From Novosphingobium sp. 18050 (GTDB lineage Bacteria > Pseudomonadota > Alphaproteobacteria > Sphingomonadales > Sphingomonadaceae), in assembly GCF_902706195.1 (NCBI RefSeq), contig NZ_CACSJO010000001.1, positions 310,001 to 374,000 of the forward strand: 64,000 nt of DNA, written 5' to 3'. The notes under the pieces were generated by a model. It did no database searches, was not told the DNA's origin, and saw only the letters and a program-made list of their open reading frames with translations. Of the stretch, positions 37,214 through 45,920 are shown one piece after another; position 1 is the first letter of the stretch, and each line of letters begins with the position of its first letter. The translations under genes and the position numbers were made by a program.

Positions 37214-40200
37214 TTACGCGCGCACCGTCAAGTCCGGCTTGTGCAGTGCCAGAACCCCGGCCGGGACTTCGATCAGCAGCGGCACCGCAGTGTAGAGCAG
37301 CGCCACTTCGACGTCTCGCCCCGGAAACGTCGCTTCCAGCGCGGCAGCGTAGGCGCCCATCTGACGCAGCACGCCTTTCGGCACCTTGTCCAGACCCTCT
37401 GGCGGGCGCCGCGCACTCTTGTAGTCGACAAGGCGGATGCGCGTCGGCTCGATCACCAGGCGGTCGATCGTACCGGCAACTACCTGCCCGCCCACGACTG
37501 CCGCCACCGGCACTTCGGCAAGACTATCGGGTGCAAAGAGATCTGCCCAATCCGGGTTACCCAATACCGCCATCGCGCTTGCCAGCAAGGCCGCGCGGTC
37601 CTCCTCGTCAAGGTCGGCAGCATGGCGCGCCAACCAGGCCGAACCGGCGCTTTCGCGCATATCCGGGGCCACTTCGGGCAAACGTTCGAGCAGCTTGTGC
37701 ACCAACGTACCACGCCGGGCAGCATCGCGCCCCGCTCCCGGCGGAAACGGCGGGTCGGGCGCGTCTTCCTCGCCCAGCGCGGAAGGTGCAAGCGGGCGCG
37801 GCGGACGCGGTTCGGCGGGGGGGCCACGCTCCAGCCAGACCGGTAGCGGATCGCGCAAGTCGAGCTGCGCCGCAGCGGCCTTCACCGCGACCGGTGCCGC
37901 CAGACCGCCGTGCTCACACCGCGCGCCCCATATCGGATCGGCAACCTCGGCCCCTTCAGGGAACACGTCGCGCAGGCGCGCATACCAGCTTTTCGGGCTC
38001 GGCCCCTCGCGGTCCTTCGGCCCCAGTGCCCCGCCCACGAACAGCGCTTCCTCGGCGCGAGTCATCGCGACGTAGAGGAGCCGCCAGTGCTCCTGCTCAT
38101 CAGCGCTGCGAGCATCCTCGATATGCTCGGCAATGCGGCCCTGCTTTTCGTCTTTCGACAGCGGCGGTAGCGGAATGGTCCGCGCCGCATTGACAGGGTC
38201 GGGCAGGTCCATGCCGCGTTCGCGTGCGTTATCGGGATTGCTTGTGGCGTCGGCAAGGATCACGATCGGCGCTTGCAGGCCCTTCGAGCCATGCACCGTC
38301 ATCACCCGCACCAGACCTGCGGCATTGTCAGCCTCGCGCTTCAGTTCGCCGTCACCGGCATCGAACCACGCGAGAAAGCCGGCAAGGCTGGGCGTATCGG
38401 TGACGACGTAAGCTTTCGCCGCATTGAGTAGCTCGTCGATCGGATCGTTCGCTTCGCTGCCCAGCCGCGCAACCAGCCGGCGCCGTCCCTGCCAAGGGCC
38501 TACCAGCAGCCAGTGCAGCAGGTCCTGCGGCGGATTGAAATCGGCGCGCCCGAGGAGATCGACCAGCTGCGCCATTACGGCAGCCACCTCAGGCTCGCGC
38601 GAGCGGCGCATGTGTTCCCACAAAGGCGTATATTTCGGACGATAGGCATGGGCCAGAAGCTGCTCCTGGCTCCACCCCACCAGCGGCGAAACCAGTAGCC
38701 CGGCAAGGTTGAGATCGTCGAGTGGCTGCACTGCGAAACGCAGCGCTGCGACCAGATCCTTGACCGCCAGCGGCGCGCCCAGCCGCAGGCGGTCGACGCC
38801 CGCCACCGGCACCCCTGCCGCATGGAGCCGGGCGACGATCAATCCGGCCAGTTCCTTGCGCTGGCGCACCAGCACCATAATATCGCCCGCACCCGCGCGG
38901 CGCGGCGCACTCTTGACCAGCGTCAGGCCGGGGCCGTGCGGGTCGAGCCATTCACGGACCTGAAGCGCGATGCGCTCGGCCATCTGCCGGTCAGGGCGCG
39001 ACAGCCAGTTCGGCGCGGTGCCGTCCTCGCCATCTTCCTCGCCTGCGCCCTCGTCCTCGCCATCCGAGGCATCACTGACCGGCCGCCATAGCGCGACGTA
39101 GCCCTTGCGGTCCTGCCCTTCGTGCCGTCCGGGCGGTGCATCCAGCCCGAAGTTTGCGTGACCGATGCCGACGATCGCCTCGTCCACGAAATCCAGCACC
39201 GTCTGCGCCGTGCGGAAGGAACGATCCAGCCCGAGTTCCAGCAGATTGCGCGGGGTAAAGTTGCTGCGCAGCATCTGCGCGTTCTGCGCCGCCTCGCCCA
39301 TCTCACGCCGCACGCGGTCGGCGGCGCGGCGGAAGTTCTCGGGGCTGGTGCCCTGAAAACGGAAGATCGCCTGCTTGTAATCGCCCACGACGAACAGCGT
39401 GCGCATCAGTTCACCGGCGCGGCCCGCATCGCCGCCATCCCCGCGCCCCTCATGCTGGCCAAGGCCGGCCCAGAACTCGCCCGCCATGGCGAAGATGATA
39501 TCCCACTGCGCAGCATTGGTATCCTGCGCTTCGTCAACGAGGATATGGTCGAACCGCCGGTCCAGCTTGTAGCGGATCCAGTCCGCCTGCTCACGATTGC
39601 CCAGCAGATCGGCGGCGCGGCGGATCTGGTCGTCGAAATCGATCAGCCCCTCGCGCTGCTTCGCCTCGTCCCAGGCGATCGCGAAAGCCCGGCCCAGCCG
39701 CAGCGCCGGGACCAGCCGGTCGGCAAGGTCCAGCAGGCCCCGCGCACTGCGGATCGCGCCGATGCGCTCGACCACGCGGGCGCAGTATTCGGGATAGGCA
39801 GGGTCGATCTTGTCCTGAGACTTGCTCGCCTTGGGCTCACCCTTCTGCGTCAGGAACACGCCGGTCAGCGCGTCCAGCCCGGCCAGTCGCTGCGCAGCGT
39901 CGCCCAGCAACCATTCACTGATCGCATCGACCGCGCCAAGCCCGGTCTTGGTGCCCCACTGGTGGTTCACCTCCATGCAGCGACGCAGCGAGGCGACATC
40001 GAACGCAGCATCGGCGCATTGACCGGCAAGCCAGTCACGGTCTGCCTCGGGTGACAGGCCGACCAGCCGCAGCACATTCGCGCGCATATCGCCCGCCTGC
40101 CAGCCGCCAGGCCCGAACCACGCCGAGCGCGCGGAGGCGCAGCGCAGCAGGAACCCGAGCACGGCGTCAGGGCCATGCCGCAGCGACAGCCCTTCCACCG

Positions 40201-40750
40201 CGCGCAGCAAAGTCGGGTCGCCCAGCGGATCATCCTGCGCATTCACCAGCAGATCTGCCAGAACCTGCCGGGCCAGCAGGTCGCGCTCGCGCTCCTCCAT
40301 CGGGCGACTGCCGGGAATGAGATCGGCTTCCTGCGGGAACGTCGCCAGCAGCCACTGCGAGAAGGCATGGATCGTGTCGATCCGCAGCCCCCCGCCCGGA
40401 CTGTCGAGCACAGAGGCGAACAGCGTGCGCGCACGCGCCTTGCTCTCGGCGCTGGCGGTCGCCCCGATGGCAGCCAGCCGCATCCCCAGCGCTGTGTCGT
40501 CCAGCCGCACCCATTCGGCCAGCGTGCCGTTAATGCGCGCAGCCATCTCGGTCGCGCCCGCCTTGGTGAAAGTGAGGCACAGGACCTGCGATGGCTCGAC
40601 GCCCGGTTGCAGCAAAAGCCGCAGCACGCGTGAGGACAGCACCTGCGTCTTGCCCGTGCCCGCCGAGGCGGAAAGCCACACCGTCTCCTGCGGATCGACC
40701 GCAAGCATCTGGTTCCCGTGCAGCGGATGGACGGTTGCCGGGCCGCTCAT
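37214..40750 (-). CDS. addA: Double-strand break repair helicase AddA
   Basis: AddA is the helicase-nuclease subunit of AddAB, the RecBCD counterpart that resects DNA ends for RecA loading. The 1178-residue product shows Walker A ASAGTGKT at residues 28-35, SRVLRLLL, LTFTKAGATEMAARI, the helicase II region ILVDEAQDTNAAQWDII, VGDYKQAIFRFQG, VMTVHGSKGLQAPIVILAD, LLYVAMTRAEEALFV, and a C-terminal RecB-type nuclease (GTIDRLVIEPTRIRLVDYKSAR). ATG 40748-40750 overlaps the addB stop by four bases. Confidence 0.96.
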   Translation of the reverse strand: MSGPATVHPLHGNQMLAVDPQETVWLSASAGTGKTQVLSSRVLRLLLQPGVEPSQVLCLTFTKAGATEMAARINGTLAEWVRLDDTALGMRLAAIGATASAESKARARTLFASVLDSPGGGLRIDTIHAFSQWLLATFPQEADLIPGSRPMEERERDLLARQVLADLLVNAQDDPLGDPTLLRAVEGLSLRHGPDAVLGFLLRCASARSAWFGPGGWQAGDMRANVLRLVGLSPEADRDWLAGQCADAAFDVASLRRCMEVNHQWGTKTGLGAVDAISEWLLGDAAQRLAGLDALTGVFLTQKGEPKASKSQDKIDPAYPEYCARVVERIGAIRSARGLLDLADRLVPALRLGRAFAIAWDEAKQREGLIDFDDQIRRAADLLGNREQADWIRYKLDRRFDHILVDEAQDTNAAQWDIIFAMAGEFWAGLGQHEGRGDGGDAGRAGELMRTLFVVGDYKQAIFRFQGTSPENFRRAADRVRREMGEAAQNAQMLRSNFTPRNLLELGLDRSFRTAQTVLDFVDEAIVGIGHANFGLDAPPGRHEGQDRKGYVALWRPVSDASDGEDEGAGEEDGEDGTAPNWLSRPDRQMAERIALQVREWLDPHGPGLTLVKSAPRRAGAGDIMVLVRQRKELAGLIVARLHAAGVPVAGVDRLRLGAPLAVKDLVAALRFAVQPLDDLNLAGLLVSPLVGWSQEQLLAHAYRPKYTPLWEHMRRSREPEVAAVMAQLVDLLGRADFNPPQDLLHWLLVGPWQGRRRLVARLGSEANDPIDELLNAAKAYVVTDTPSLAGFLAWFDAGDGELKREADNAAGLVRVMTVHGSKGLQAPIVILADATSNPDNARERGMDLPDPVNAARTIPLPPLSKDEKQGRIAEHIEDARSADEQEHWRLLYVAMTRAEEALFVGGALGPKDREGPSPKSWYARLRDVFPEGAEVADPIWGARCEHGGLAAPVAVKAAAAQLDLRDPLPVWLERGPPAEPRPPRPLAPSALGEEDAPDPPFPPGAGRDAARRGTLVHKLLERLPEVAPDMRESAGSAWLARHAADLDEEDRAALLASAMAVLGNPDWADLFAPDSLAEVPVAAVVGGQVVAGTIDRLVIEPTRIRLVDYKSARRPPEGLDKVPKGVLRQMGAYAAALEATFPGRDVEVALLYTAVPLLIEVPAGVLALHKPDLTVRA

Positions 40751-43749
40751 GCCGCGTTCTCCCCGCCATGCGCCGTGCTGCCGCCCAGCGTCGTGATCCA
40801 CTCGTCCAGTCGCATCAACTGGTCGTAATCGGCATAACTGCCCAGTTCCGGGTTCAGCCTTGCGGTGAAGGCCTCGGCGCCCAGAATCCAGCGGTCCAGC
40901 GCGTCGTTCAGGTAGCGCATCGTCTCGGGCAGGAAGTCCTCGCGCGGGATGCCGGACTTCTTGCGGCCCTCCAGCACGGGTTCGAATTCATAGCCCATCG
41001 CGCCGTCCTTGGCCTTGCCCATCGACCAGTATTCGAAACCCTCGGCCTTGCCCGAAACCCCTTCGAACCCGCCCGCCTCTGCAATCAGCGCGACAAGGCC
41101 AAGCTGCAGCGCAAAGCCTTCCTGCACGCGCCGCCCGGTCGGCGGCTGGCCGGTCTTGTAATCGACCACGGCAAGGGTGCCGTCCTCGCGCCGGTCGAGC
41201 CGGTCGGCGCGGCCGTGGATGCGCACTTCGCGGTGCTGCATGTCGCCCCATGCCTCCACCGCGAGGACTTCGCGCCCGGCAGCCTTGGCGGCGATGATCT
41301 TGCGCTCGAACGTCTCCAGCGCGGCGGAGAGGCGCGGCCACCACAACGCGCGCATCAGCGGGTGGGCGTTCTGGTCGGTCAGCACCTGCTGGGCGATGGC
41401 GTGAAGGCCGCCTTCCGGCTCGCCGGCGCGGTGCCACAGCTCCATGATGAGGTGCGCCACTTCGCCCTTCCACGCCGCGCTCGGCTCGGCATCGAGACCG
41501 TCGAGGCTGCGCAGGCCCAGGATCGCGCTGGCGTAGAACTGGTAGGGATCGCCGCGAAGACGGTCGAGTCCGGTCACCGAAAGATCGACACGCCGCTGCT
41601 CCGCCGAGGGTTCCGGCTGCGGGCGCGGGTGCGCGAGAACCGCCGGGGCATCGTCGATCAGCCGGGCCAGACGGACGGCCTCGCCCTCAAGGTGGCGGCC
41701 CAGCTGGTCGCCCAGCATCGCGCGCACCCGCAGCACGAAGCGCGAGGGGATCACCGGGCCGCCCTCGTCCCTTTGCGCCCAGCTCAGCACAACCTCCGGC
41801 GCGCCCAATGCTGCGGCCAGATCGTGCGCGGCAAGGCCGATGCGGAAGTCCGCGCCGGGCACGCCAAGCGCGCGCAGCACGGCAGGCGGCAGCAACGAAT
41901 CCTGCGCCGGGCTGGCCGGCCAGACACCCTCGACAAGCCCGCCGCAGATGACCAGATCGGCGCGGCTCATGCGCGCTTCGAGCAAGCCGTAGATCGAGAC
42001 GCGCGGGTGCCCGCCCCAGGGCGGACGCACCGAGGCGCGGTCCATCGCATCGCGCAGCACGGCGTGCAGTTCACGCGGATCGAGCAGCGTTCCCGCCGCC
42101 CCAGCGGCATCGCGCAGTTCCTCAACGAAAGCGCCCAGCGCGCGGCCGTCCGCTCCGCTCCACACCGTCTCGCCGCACATTGCCTCCGCCGCATCGGCCA
42201 GCATCTCGAGCAGCTTTTCCAGCGGCTCGGCATCGCTCAGCGCGAACAGCGGAGTGAGCAGCGTTTCCACCTCACCCCACCAGTCGCCCAGCTTCGCCTC
42301 CTGCGCCTTGGCGGCCACCGGCGCGAGGCCGACGCCGGGGCGCGGCCCCCGCAGCGCAAGGTCCAGCCGCCGCGCATTCTCCAGCCAGCGCGGGCGGCGT
42401 TCGCCTGCCCCCGCCAGCGGATGGACCAGCAGCGCGATCAATGGCACCGGCGCGGCCTGCTCGGCCACCACTTCCGCCAGCAGCAGCATGAGCCGCCCGG
42501 CGGCAGTCTGCGGCAGGGGCCGACCGGCGGTGTCGTCGGCGGCGATGCCCCAGCGTTCCAGATGCGCCACGACGCGCGCGGCGAGGCCCCGGTCCGGCGA
42601 GATCAGGGCGACGCGGCGCTCAGGCGTTTCCAGCGCCTCGCGCATCAGCACTGCGATGGCCTGCGCCTCCTCGCCGGGGTGGGTGCTTTCCATCAGGCGC
42701 ACGCCGGAAAGGCGGCGATGTTCGGCGGGAAGATCAACCCACGCCGCAGATGCGCGCGGCGGCAGGAACAGGTTGGAGATCACCCGGCGGCGCTCTGGCG
42801 GGGCGGCAGCGGGGCCGGAGCGGTGCCAGGCCTGCACTTCGTCGCGCCGCAGATCCATGCGGTTTAGCAGCAGTTTCAGGTGGTACTGCGGGTGCGTCAC
42901 CGCATCGCCGCGGCCGAACGGCGGGTCATCATACTGCGCCGGATTGCCCGCAGTGCCGAGTTCGTCCCAGACCTCCGCATCGAGTGACAGGTCGAGATCG
43001 GGCAGAACGACGCTGCCCTGCTCCATCTCGCTCACCACCCGCAGCAATTTCGCGAGGGCAGGCGATGCGCCCGTCACGCCGGCTGCCACGACGGGCCATG
43101 CAGGCGGGTTTTGCGCCCAGCGCGCGGCGGCGTGATCGAACAGGCGGTTGCGGCGTTCCGGCGCGTCGATTTCCCCGCGTGATGCGAGTTCGGCGATCCA
43201 GTGCTGCTGCACCATCAGGAAGGTGCGGGTATTGTCGGTCCAGTGGCCCGCCATCTCGCCCACGATGCCGATTACGCGGTCGGACAGCAGGTCGATCGGG
43301 GCGATGCCCTCGGCCAGAAGGCGGTCCATCGTGCGCCCGATTTCCCAGGCGCGTCGCAGCAATGCCGCGCCTTTCCCCGCAGCATCGCCTTCGACTTCGC
43401 GCAAGTAATGGGCCAGCCGCAGCCAGCGTCGTGTCGGGTCCGCAGCAGGCGGAATATCCGCCGCGCCCAGAGGATCGAGCAGCGGGCCAAGCGTCTCGTC
43501 CAGATCAAGGTCGCCCACCACCACCATGCGCGGCAGCAGCAGGCCGGTGCCGGAATGACGCACGAACGCCTCGGTCATCGTGCGTACGGTGCGGCGGCTC
43601 GGCAACAGCAACGTCAGCCGCGCAAGACCAAGCTCGCCTTGCGTGTAACGCGGCACGAGGCCAGCTACCAAGGCATCGGCAAAACCGCGATGGGCAGCAA
43701 TCGAGTAGACTTGGGGGCCACCTTTACCGATGGGCGCCCTGTCAGGCAC
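40747..43749 (-). CDS. addB: Double-strand break repair protein AddB
   Basis: AddB is the second AddAB subunit, with a helicase-like but mostly structural N-terminus and a C-terminal nuclease. The 1000-residue product begins MPDRAPIGKGGPQVYSIAAHRGF. It contains LTLLLPSRRTVRTMTEAFVR and LPRMVVVGDLD near the N-terminus, the middle block ADLVICGGLVEGVWPASPAQDSLL, and the nuclease motif GRADRLDRREDGTLAVVDYKTGQPP near residues 845-870. Its start overlaps murU by eight bases and its stop overlaps addA by four. Confidence 0.94.
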   Translation of the reverse strand: MPDRAPIGKGGPQVYSIAAHRGFADALVAGLVPRYTQGELGLARLTLLLPSRRTVRTMTEAFVRHSGTGLLLPRMVVVGDLDLDETLGPLLDPLGAADIPPAADPTRRWLRLAHYLREVEGDAAGKGAALLRRAWEIGRTMDRLLAEGIAPIDLLSDRVIGIVGEMAGHWTDNTRTFLMVQQHWIAELASRGEIDAPERRNRLFDHAAARWAQNPPAWPVVAAGVTGASPALAKLLRVVSEMEQGSVVLPDLDLSLDAEVWDELGTAGNPAQYDDPPFGRGDAVTHPQYHLKLLLNRMDLRRDEVQAWHRSGPAAAPPERRRVISNLFLPPRASAAWVDLPAEHRRLSGVRLMESTHPGEEAQAIAVLMREALETPERRVALISPDRGLAARVVAHLERWGIAADDTAGRPLPQTAAGRLMLLLAEVVAEQAAPVPLIALLVHPLAGAGERRPRWLENARRLDLALRGPRPGVGLAPVAAKAQEAKLGDWWGEVETLLTPLFALSDAEPLEKLLEMLADAAEAMCGETVWSGADGRALGAFVEELRDAAGAAGTLLDPRELHAVLRDAMDRASVRPPWGGHPRVSIYGLLEARMSRADLVICGGLVEGVWPASPAQDSLLPPAVLRALGVPGADFRIGLAAHDLAAALGAPEVVLSWAQRDEGGPVIPSRFVLRVRAMLGDQLGRHLEGEAVRLARLIDDAPAVLAHPRPQPEPSAEQRRVDLSVTGLDRLRGDPYQFYASAILGLRSLDGLDAEPSAAWKGEVAHLIMELWHRAGEPEGGLHAIAQQVLTDQNAHPLMRALWWPRLSAALETFERKIIAAKAAGREVLAVEAWGDMQHREVRIHGRADRLDRREDGTLAVVDYKTGQPPTGRRVQEGFALQLGLVALIAEAGGFEGVSGKAEGFEYWSMGKAKDGAMGYEFEPVLEGRKKSGIPREDFLPETMRYLNDALDRWILGAEAFTARLNPELGSYADYDQLMRLDEWITTLGGSTAHGGENAA

Positions 43750-44467
43750 GCGTCAGCCATTCCTCGGTGGGCTTGATCGCTGCGGGTTCACCCACTTCGA
43801 ACCACAGGCCCATATGCGAGATGCCGTAGAGGCGGCCTTCCTCGATCGCGCGGCTCCACAGCAGGTTGGTCGAGAACGGACCCTCGGGCGCATCGCGCAG
43901 CAAGCGCTTCGATACGATCTGGATGCCGGTGTAGATGAACGGCGCGACCCGGCCCGGACGGCGGCGGGTGACCTTGCCGTTCGGATCGAGGTGGAAATCG
44001 CCCTCGCCCCGGTAATGAAACGCACGGGTGTGCGGCACCATCAGCAGCAGCGCGTCCATGCGCTCAGCGTCCCAGCCCTGCGACAGTTCGGCGAAGACAT
44101 CGCTGGGGCCGTCGAGCCAGATGTTGTCGCTGTTGAGGCAGAAGAACGGATCGGGCATCAGCGAGGCCGCGCGCACCATGCCGCCGCCGGTTTCCAGCAG
44201 CTGCTCGCGCTCGTCAGACAGGGTGACCTGCGGCGCGGTCTTGCGCACCTTCAGGTGGCCTTCCAGCGCATCGGCCATGTAGTGGGCATTGACCACCGCA
44301 TGGGCGATGCCGGCACTGCCGACCTTGTCCAGCGCATGGTCGATCAGTGACTTGCCGGCCACGCGCACCAGCGGCTTGGGCTGGCTGGCGGTGAGCGGAC
44401 GCATGCGCTTGCCCAGCCCTGCGGCCAGGATCATCGCCGTGTCGCTGGCGAGCGGCTTGTCACTCAT
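43742..44467 (-). CDS. murU: N-acetylmuramate alpha-1-phosphate uridylyltransferase (MurU-like)
   Basis: This 241-residue nucleotidyltransferase has the sugar-nucleotide signature MILAAGLGKRMRPLTASQPKPLV and downstream LNSDNIWLDG with the metal-binding Asp. With its upstream neighbour, a sugar kinase of the AmgK type, it matches the AmgK-MurU cell-wall recycling shortcut that converts N-acetylmuramate to UDP-MurNAc and bypasses early, fosfomycin-sensitive steps. The ATG overlaps the amgK stop by four bases. Without the amgK neighbour one would call it only a mannose-1-phosphate-guanylyltransferase-like protein. Confidence 0.88.
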   Translation of the reverse strand: MSDKPLASDTAMILAAGLGKRMRPLTASQPKPLVRVAGKSLIDHALDKVGSAGIAHAVVNAHYMADALEGHLKVRKTAPQVTLSDEREQLLETGGGMVRAASLMPDPFFCLNSDNIWLDGPSDVFAELSQGWDAERMDALLLMVPHTRAFHYRGEGDFHLDPNGKVTRRRPGRVAPFIYTGIQIVSKRLLRDAPEGPFSTNLLWSRAIEEGRLYGISHMGLWFEVGEPAAIKPTEEWLTRA

Positions 44468-45480
44468 CGCTCGAAGGTGCCCCCGTCGGCATCGCGCAAG
44501 GTTGCCGGAATATTTGCATCGAACCACGCCGCGACCGGCCCCAGCGCCGGGTGGGCGAGATCACGCTCCAGCATGGCCCATACGCGCGGGATCAGGTCGA
44601 GGTAGCGCGGCTTGCCGTCGCGGCGCCACAGGCGCACGAAGATGCCGATGATCTTGACGTTACGCTGCGCACCAAGGCGCGCATAATCGGCCAGGAACAT
44701 GTCGGCATCAGCGCCGGACCCACGCACATAATGGTCGAACATCTGCGCCTCCAGCTCAGGCGAGACATCGCGGCGCGCGTCCTGCAGCAGCGAGACGAGG
44801 TCGTAAGCCGGGTGCCCCACCAGCGCGTCCTGGAAATCGAGCAGGCCCTGCTTCTCCAGGCTGCCGAGCAGCATGATATTCTCGGCGTGATAATCACGCA
44901 GCACGGTGACGCCGCTCTGGCGCTGGCGGCCGAGCAGTTCGGCCATGACCGACTCCCAAGCCGAAACAAAACCGGCGACATCGACGTAAAGGTTCTGCGC
45001 GGTGCAGTACCAGTCGATGAACAGACGCACCTCGCGCTGGTACTCGCTCATCGAATAGTCGCGGAAGGGCCCTGGCGGCAGCTGGTGCAGCCTGGTCAGC
45101 GCATCGACGGCTGCGGCATAAATCGCAGGCTCGTCGGCCGGCCACTGATCGAGATAGTCGCGCATCCGCGCCTCGCCGAAGTCCTCGATCAGAACGAGGC
45201 CGCGCACGGCGTTCTCGGCCAGGATGTGCGGCGCGCGCATGCCGTTGGCGTCGAGCCAGTGCGCCGCGCGCAGGTACGGTTCCGGGTCTTCGTTGGGCGG
45301 CGGTGCGTCCATCAGCATGGCGGTTTCGCCGCTGGCCTTGCGCACGCGGAAATAGCGCCGGAACGAGGCGTCGCCGGGCAATGGCTCCACCTCGGCAGCG
45401 CCCCAACCGGCGGCGGCGAGGAAAGCGTCGACGCCCTCGGGCAGGGACGTGGCGGGCAAAGGGACAGTGTTCTGCGTCAT
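44464..45480 (-). CDS. amgK: N-acetylmuramate / N-acetylglucosamine kinase AmgK-like
   Basis: This 338-residue aminoglycoside-phosphotransferase-fold kinase probably phosphorylates MurNAc and GlcNAc at the anomeric position in peptidoglycan recycling. The nucleotide loop PLPGDASFRRYFRVR is near residues 30-45. The catalytic motif is VLRDYHAENIMLL, and LLDFQDALVGHPAYDLVSLLQDAR supplies the metal ligands. The ATG at 45478-45480 overlaps the tsaE stop by four bases and its stop overlaps murU by four, matching the amgK-murU pair described in Pseudomonas and Caulobacter. Confidence 0.9.
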   Translation of the reverse strand: MTQNTVPLPATSLPEGVDAFLAAAGWGAAEVEPLPGDASFRRYFRVRKASGETAMLMDAPPPNEDPEPYLRAAHWLDANGMRAPHILAENAVRGLVLIEDFGEARMRDYLDQWPADEPAIYAAAVDALTRLHQLPPGPFRDYSMSEYQREVRLFIDWYCTAQNLYVDVAGFVSAWESVMAELLGRQRQSGVTVLRDYHAENIMLLGSLEKQGLLDFQDALVGHPAYDLVSLLQDARRDVSPELEAQMFDHYVRGSGADADMFLADYARLGAQRNVKIIGIFVRLWRRDGKPRYLDLIPRVWAMLERDLAHPALGPVAAWFDANIPATLRDADGGTFER

Positions 45481-45920
45481 CGTGGCATCCGCCCTAGCCA
45501 ATCTGGCCCACCTTCGACAATGGCGATCCTGCCCTCTTCCGCAACTTCCAGCGTGATTGAAAGGCAGCCCGGCTCATGTGCGAAGCCGCCGGCGTGATCG
45601 GGCCACTCGGCGATGAGAGCCGCGCCGCTGCGGTAATCGTCCAGGCCGATTTCCTGCGCCTCGTCCGGGTGCTTCAGGCGGTAGAAGTCGGCGTGGACCA
45701 GCGGCAGGCGGACGGCCGGCGGATCGTAAGGCTCGATGATGGAGAAACTGGGCGACGGCACCTCGCCGTCATGGCCAAGTCCGGCGATGATCGAGCGCGC
45801 CAGCGTGGTCTTGCCCGCGCCAAGCCCGCCGGTCAGCGCGATGACATCCCCGGCGCGCAGTTCCTGCGCAATCGCACGGCCAAGGCGGTCCATCGCGGCG
45901 AGATCAGGCAGCGCGATCAT
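45477..45920 (-). CDS. tsaE: tRNA threonylcarbamoyladenosine biosynthesis ATPase TsaE
   Basis: TsaE works with TsaB and TsaD to make the t6A base in ANN-decoding tRNAs. The 147-residue product has Walker A GGLGAGKTTLAR near residues 30-40, PSPSFSIIEPY, HADFYRL and EIGLDDYRSGAALIAEWPDHA. The length is normal. It overlaps the kinase gene upstream and amgK downstream by four bases each. Confidence 0.95.
   Translation of the reverse strand: MIALPDLAAMDRLGRAIAQELRAGDVIALTGGLGAGKTTLARSIIAGLGHDGEVPSPSFSIIEPYDPPAVRLPLVHADFYRLKHPDEAQEIGLDDYRSGAALIAEWPDHAGGFAHEPGCLSITLEVAEEGRIAIVEGGPDWLGRMPR

Noticed and set aside
44464..45480. Aminoglycoside resistance phosphotransferase
   Set aside because: The APH fold alone would allow it, but coupling to tsaE and murU and the family sequence point to cell-wall sugar kinase AmgK.
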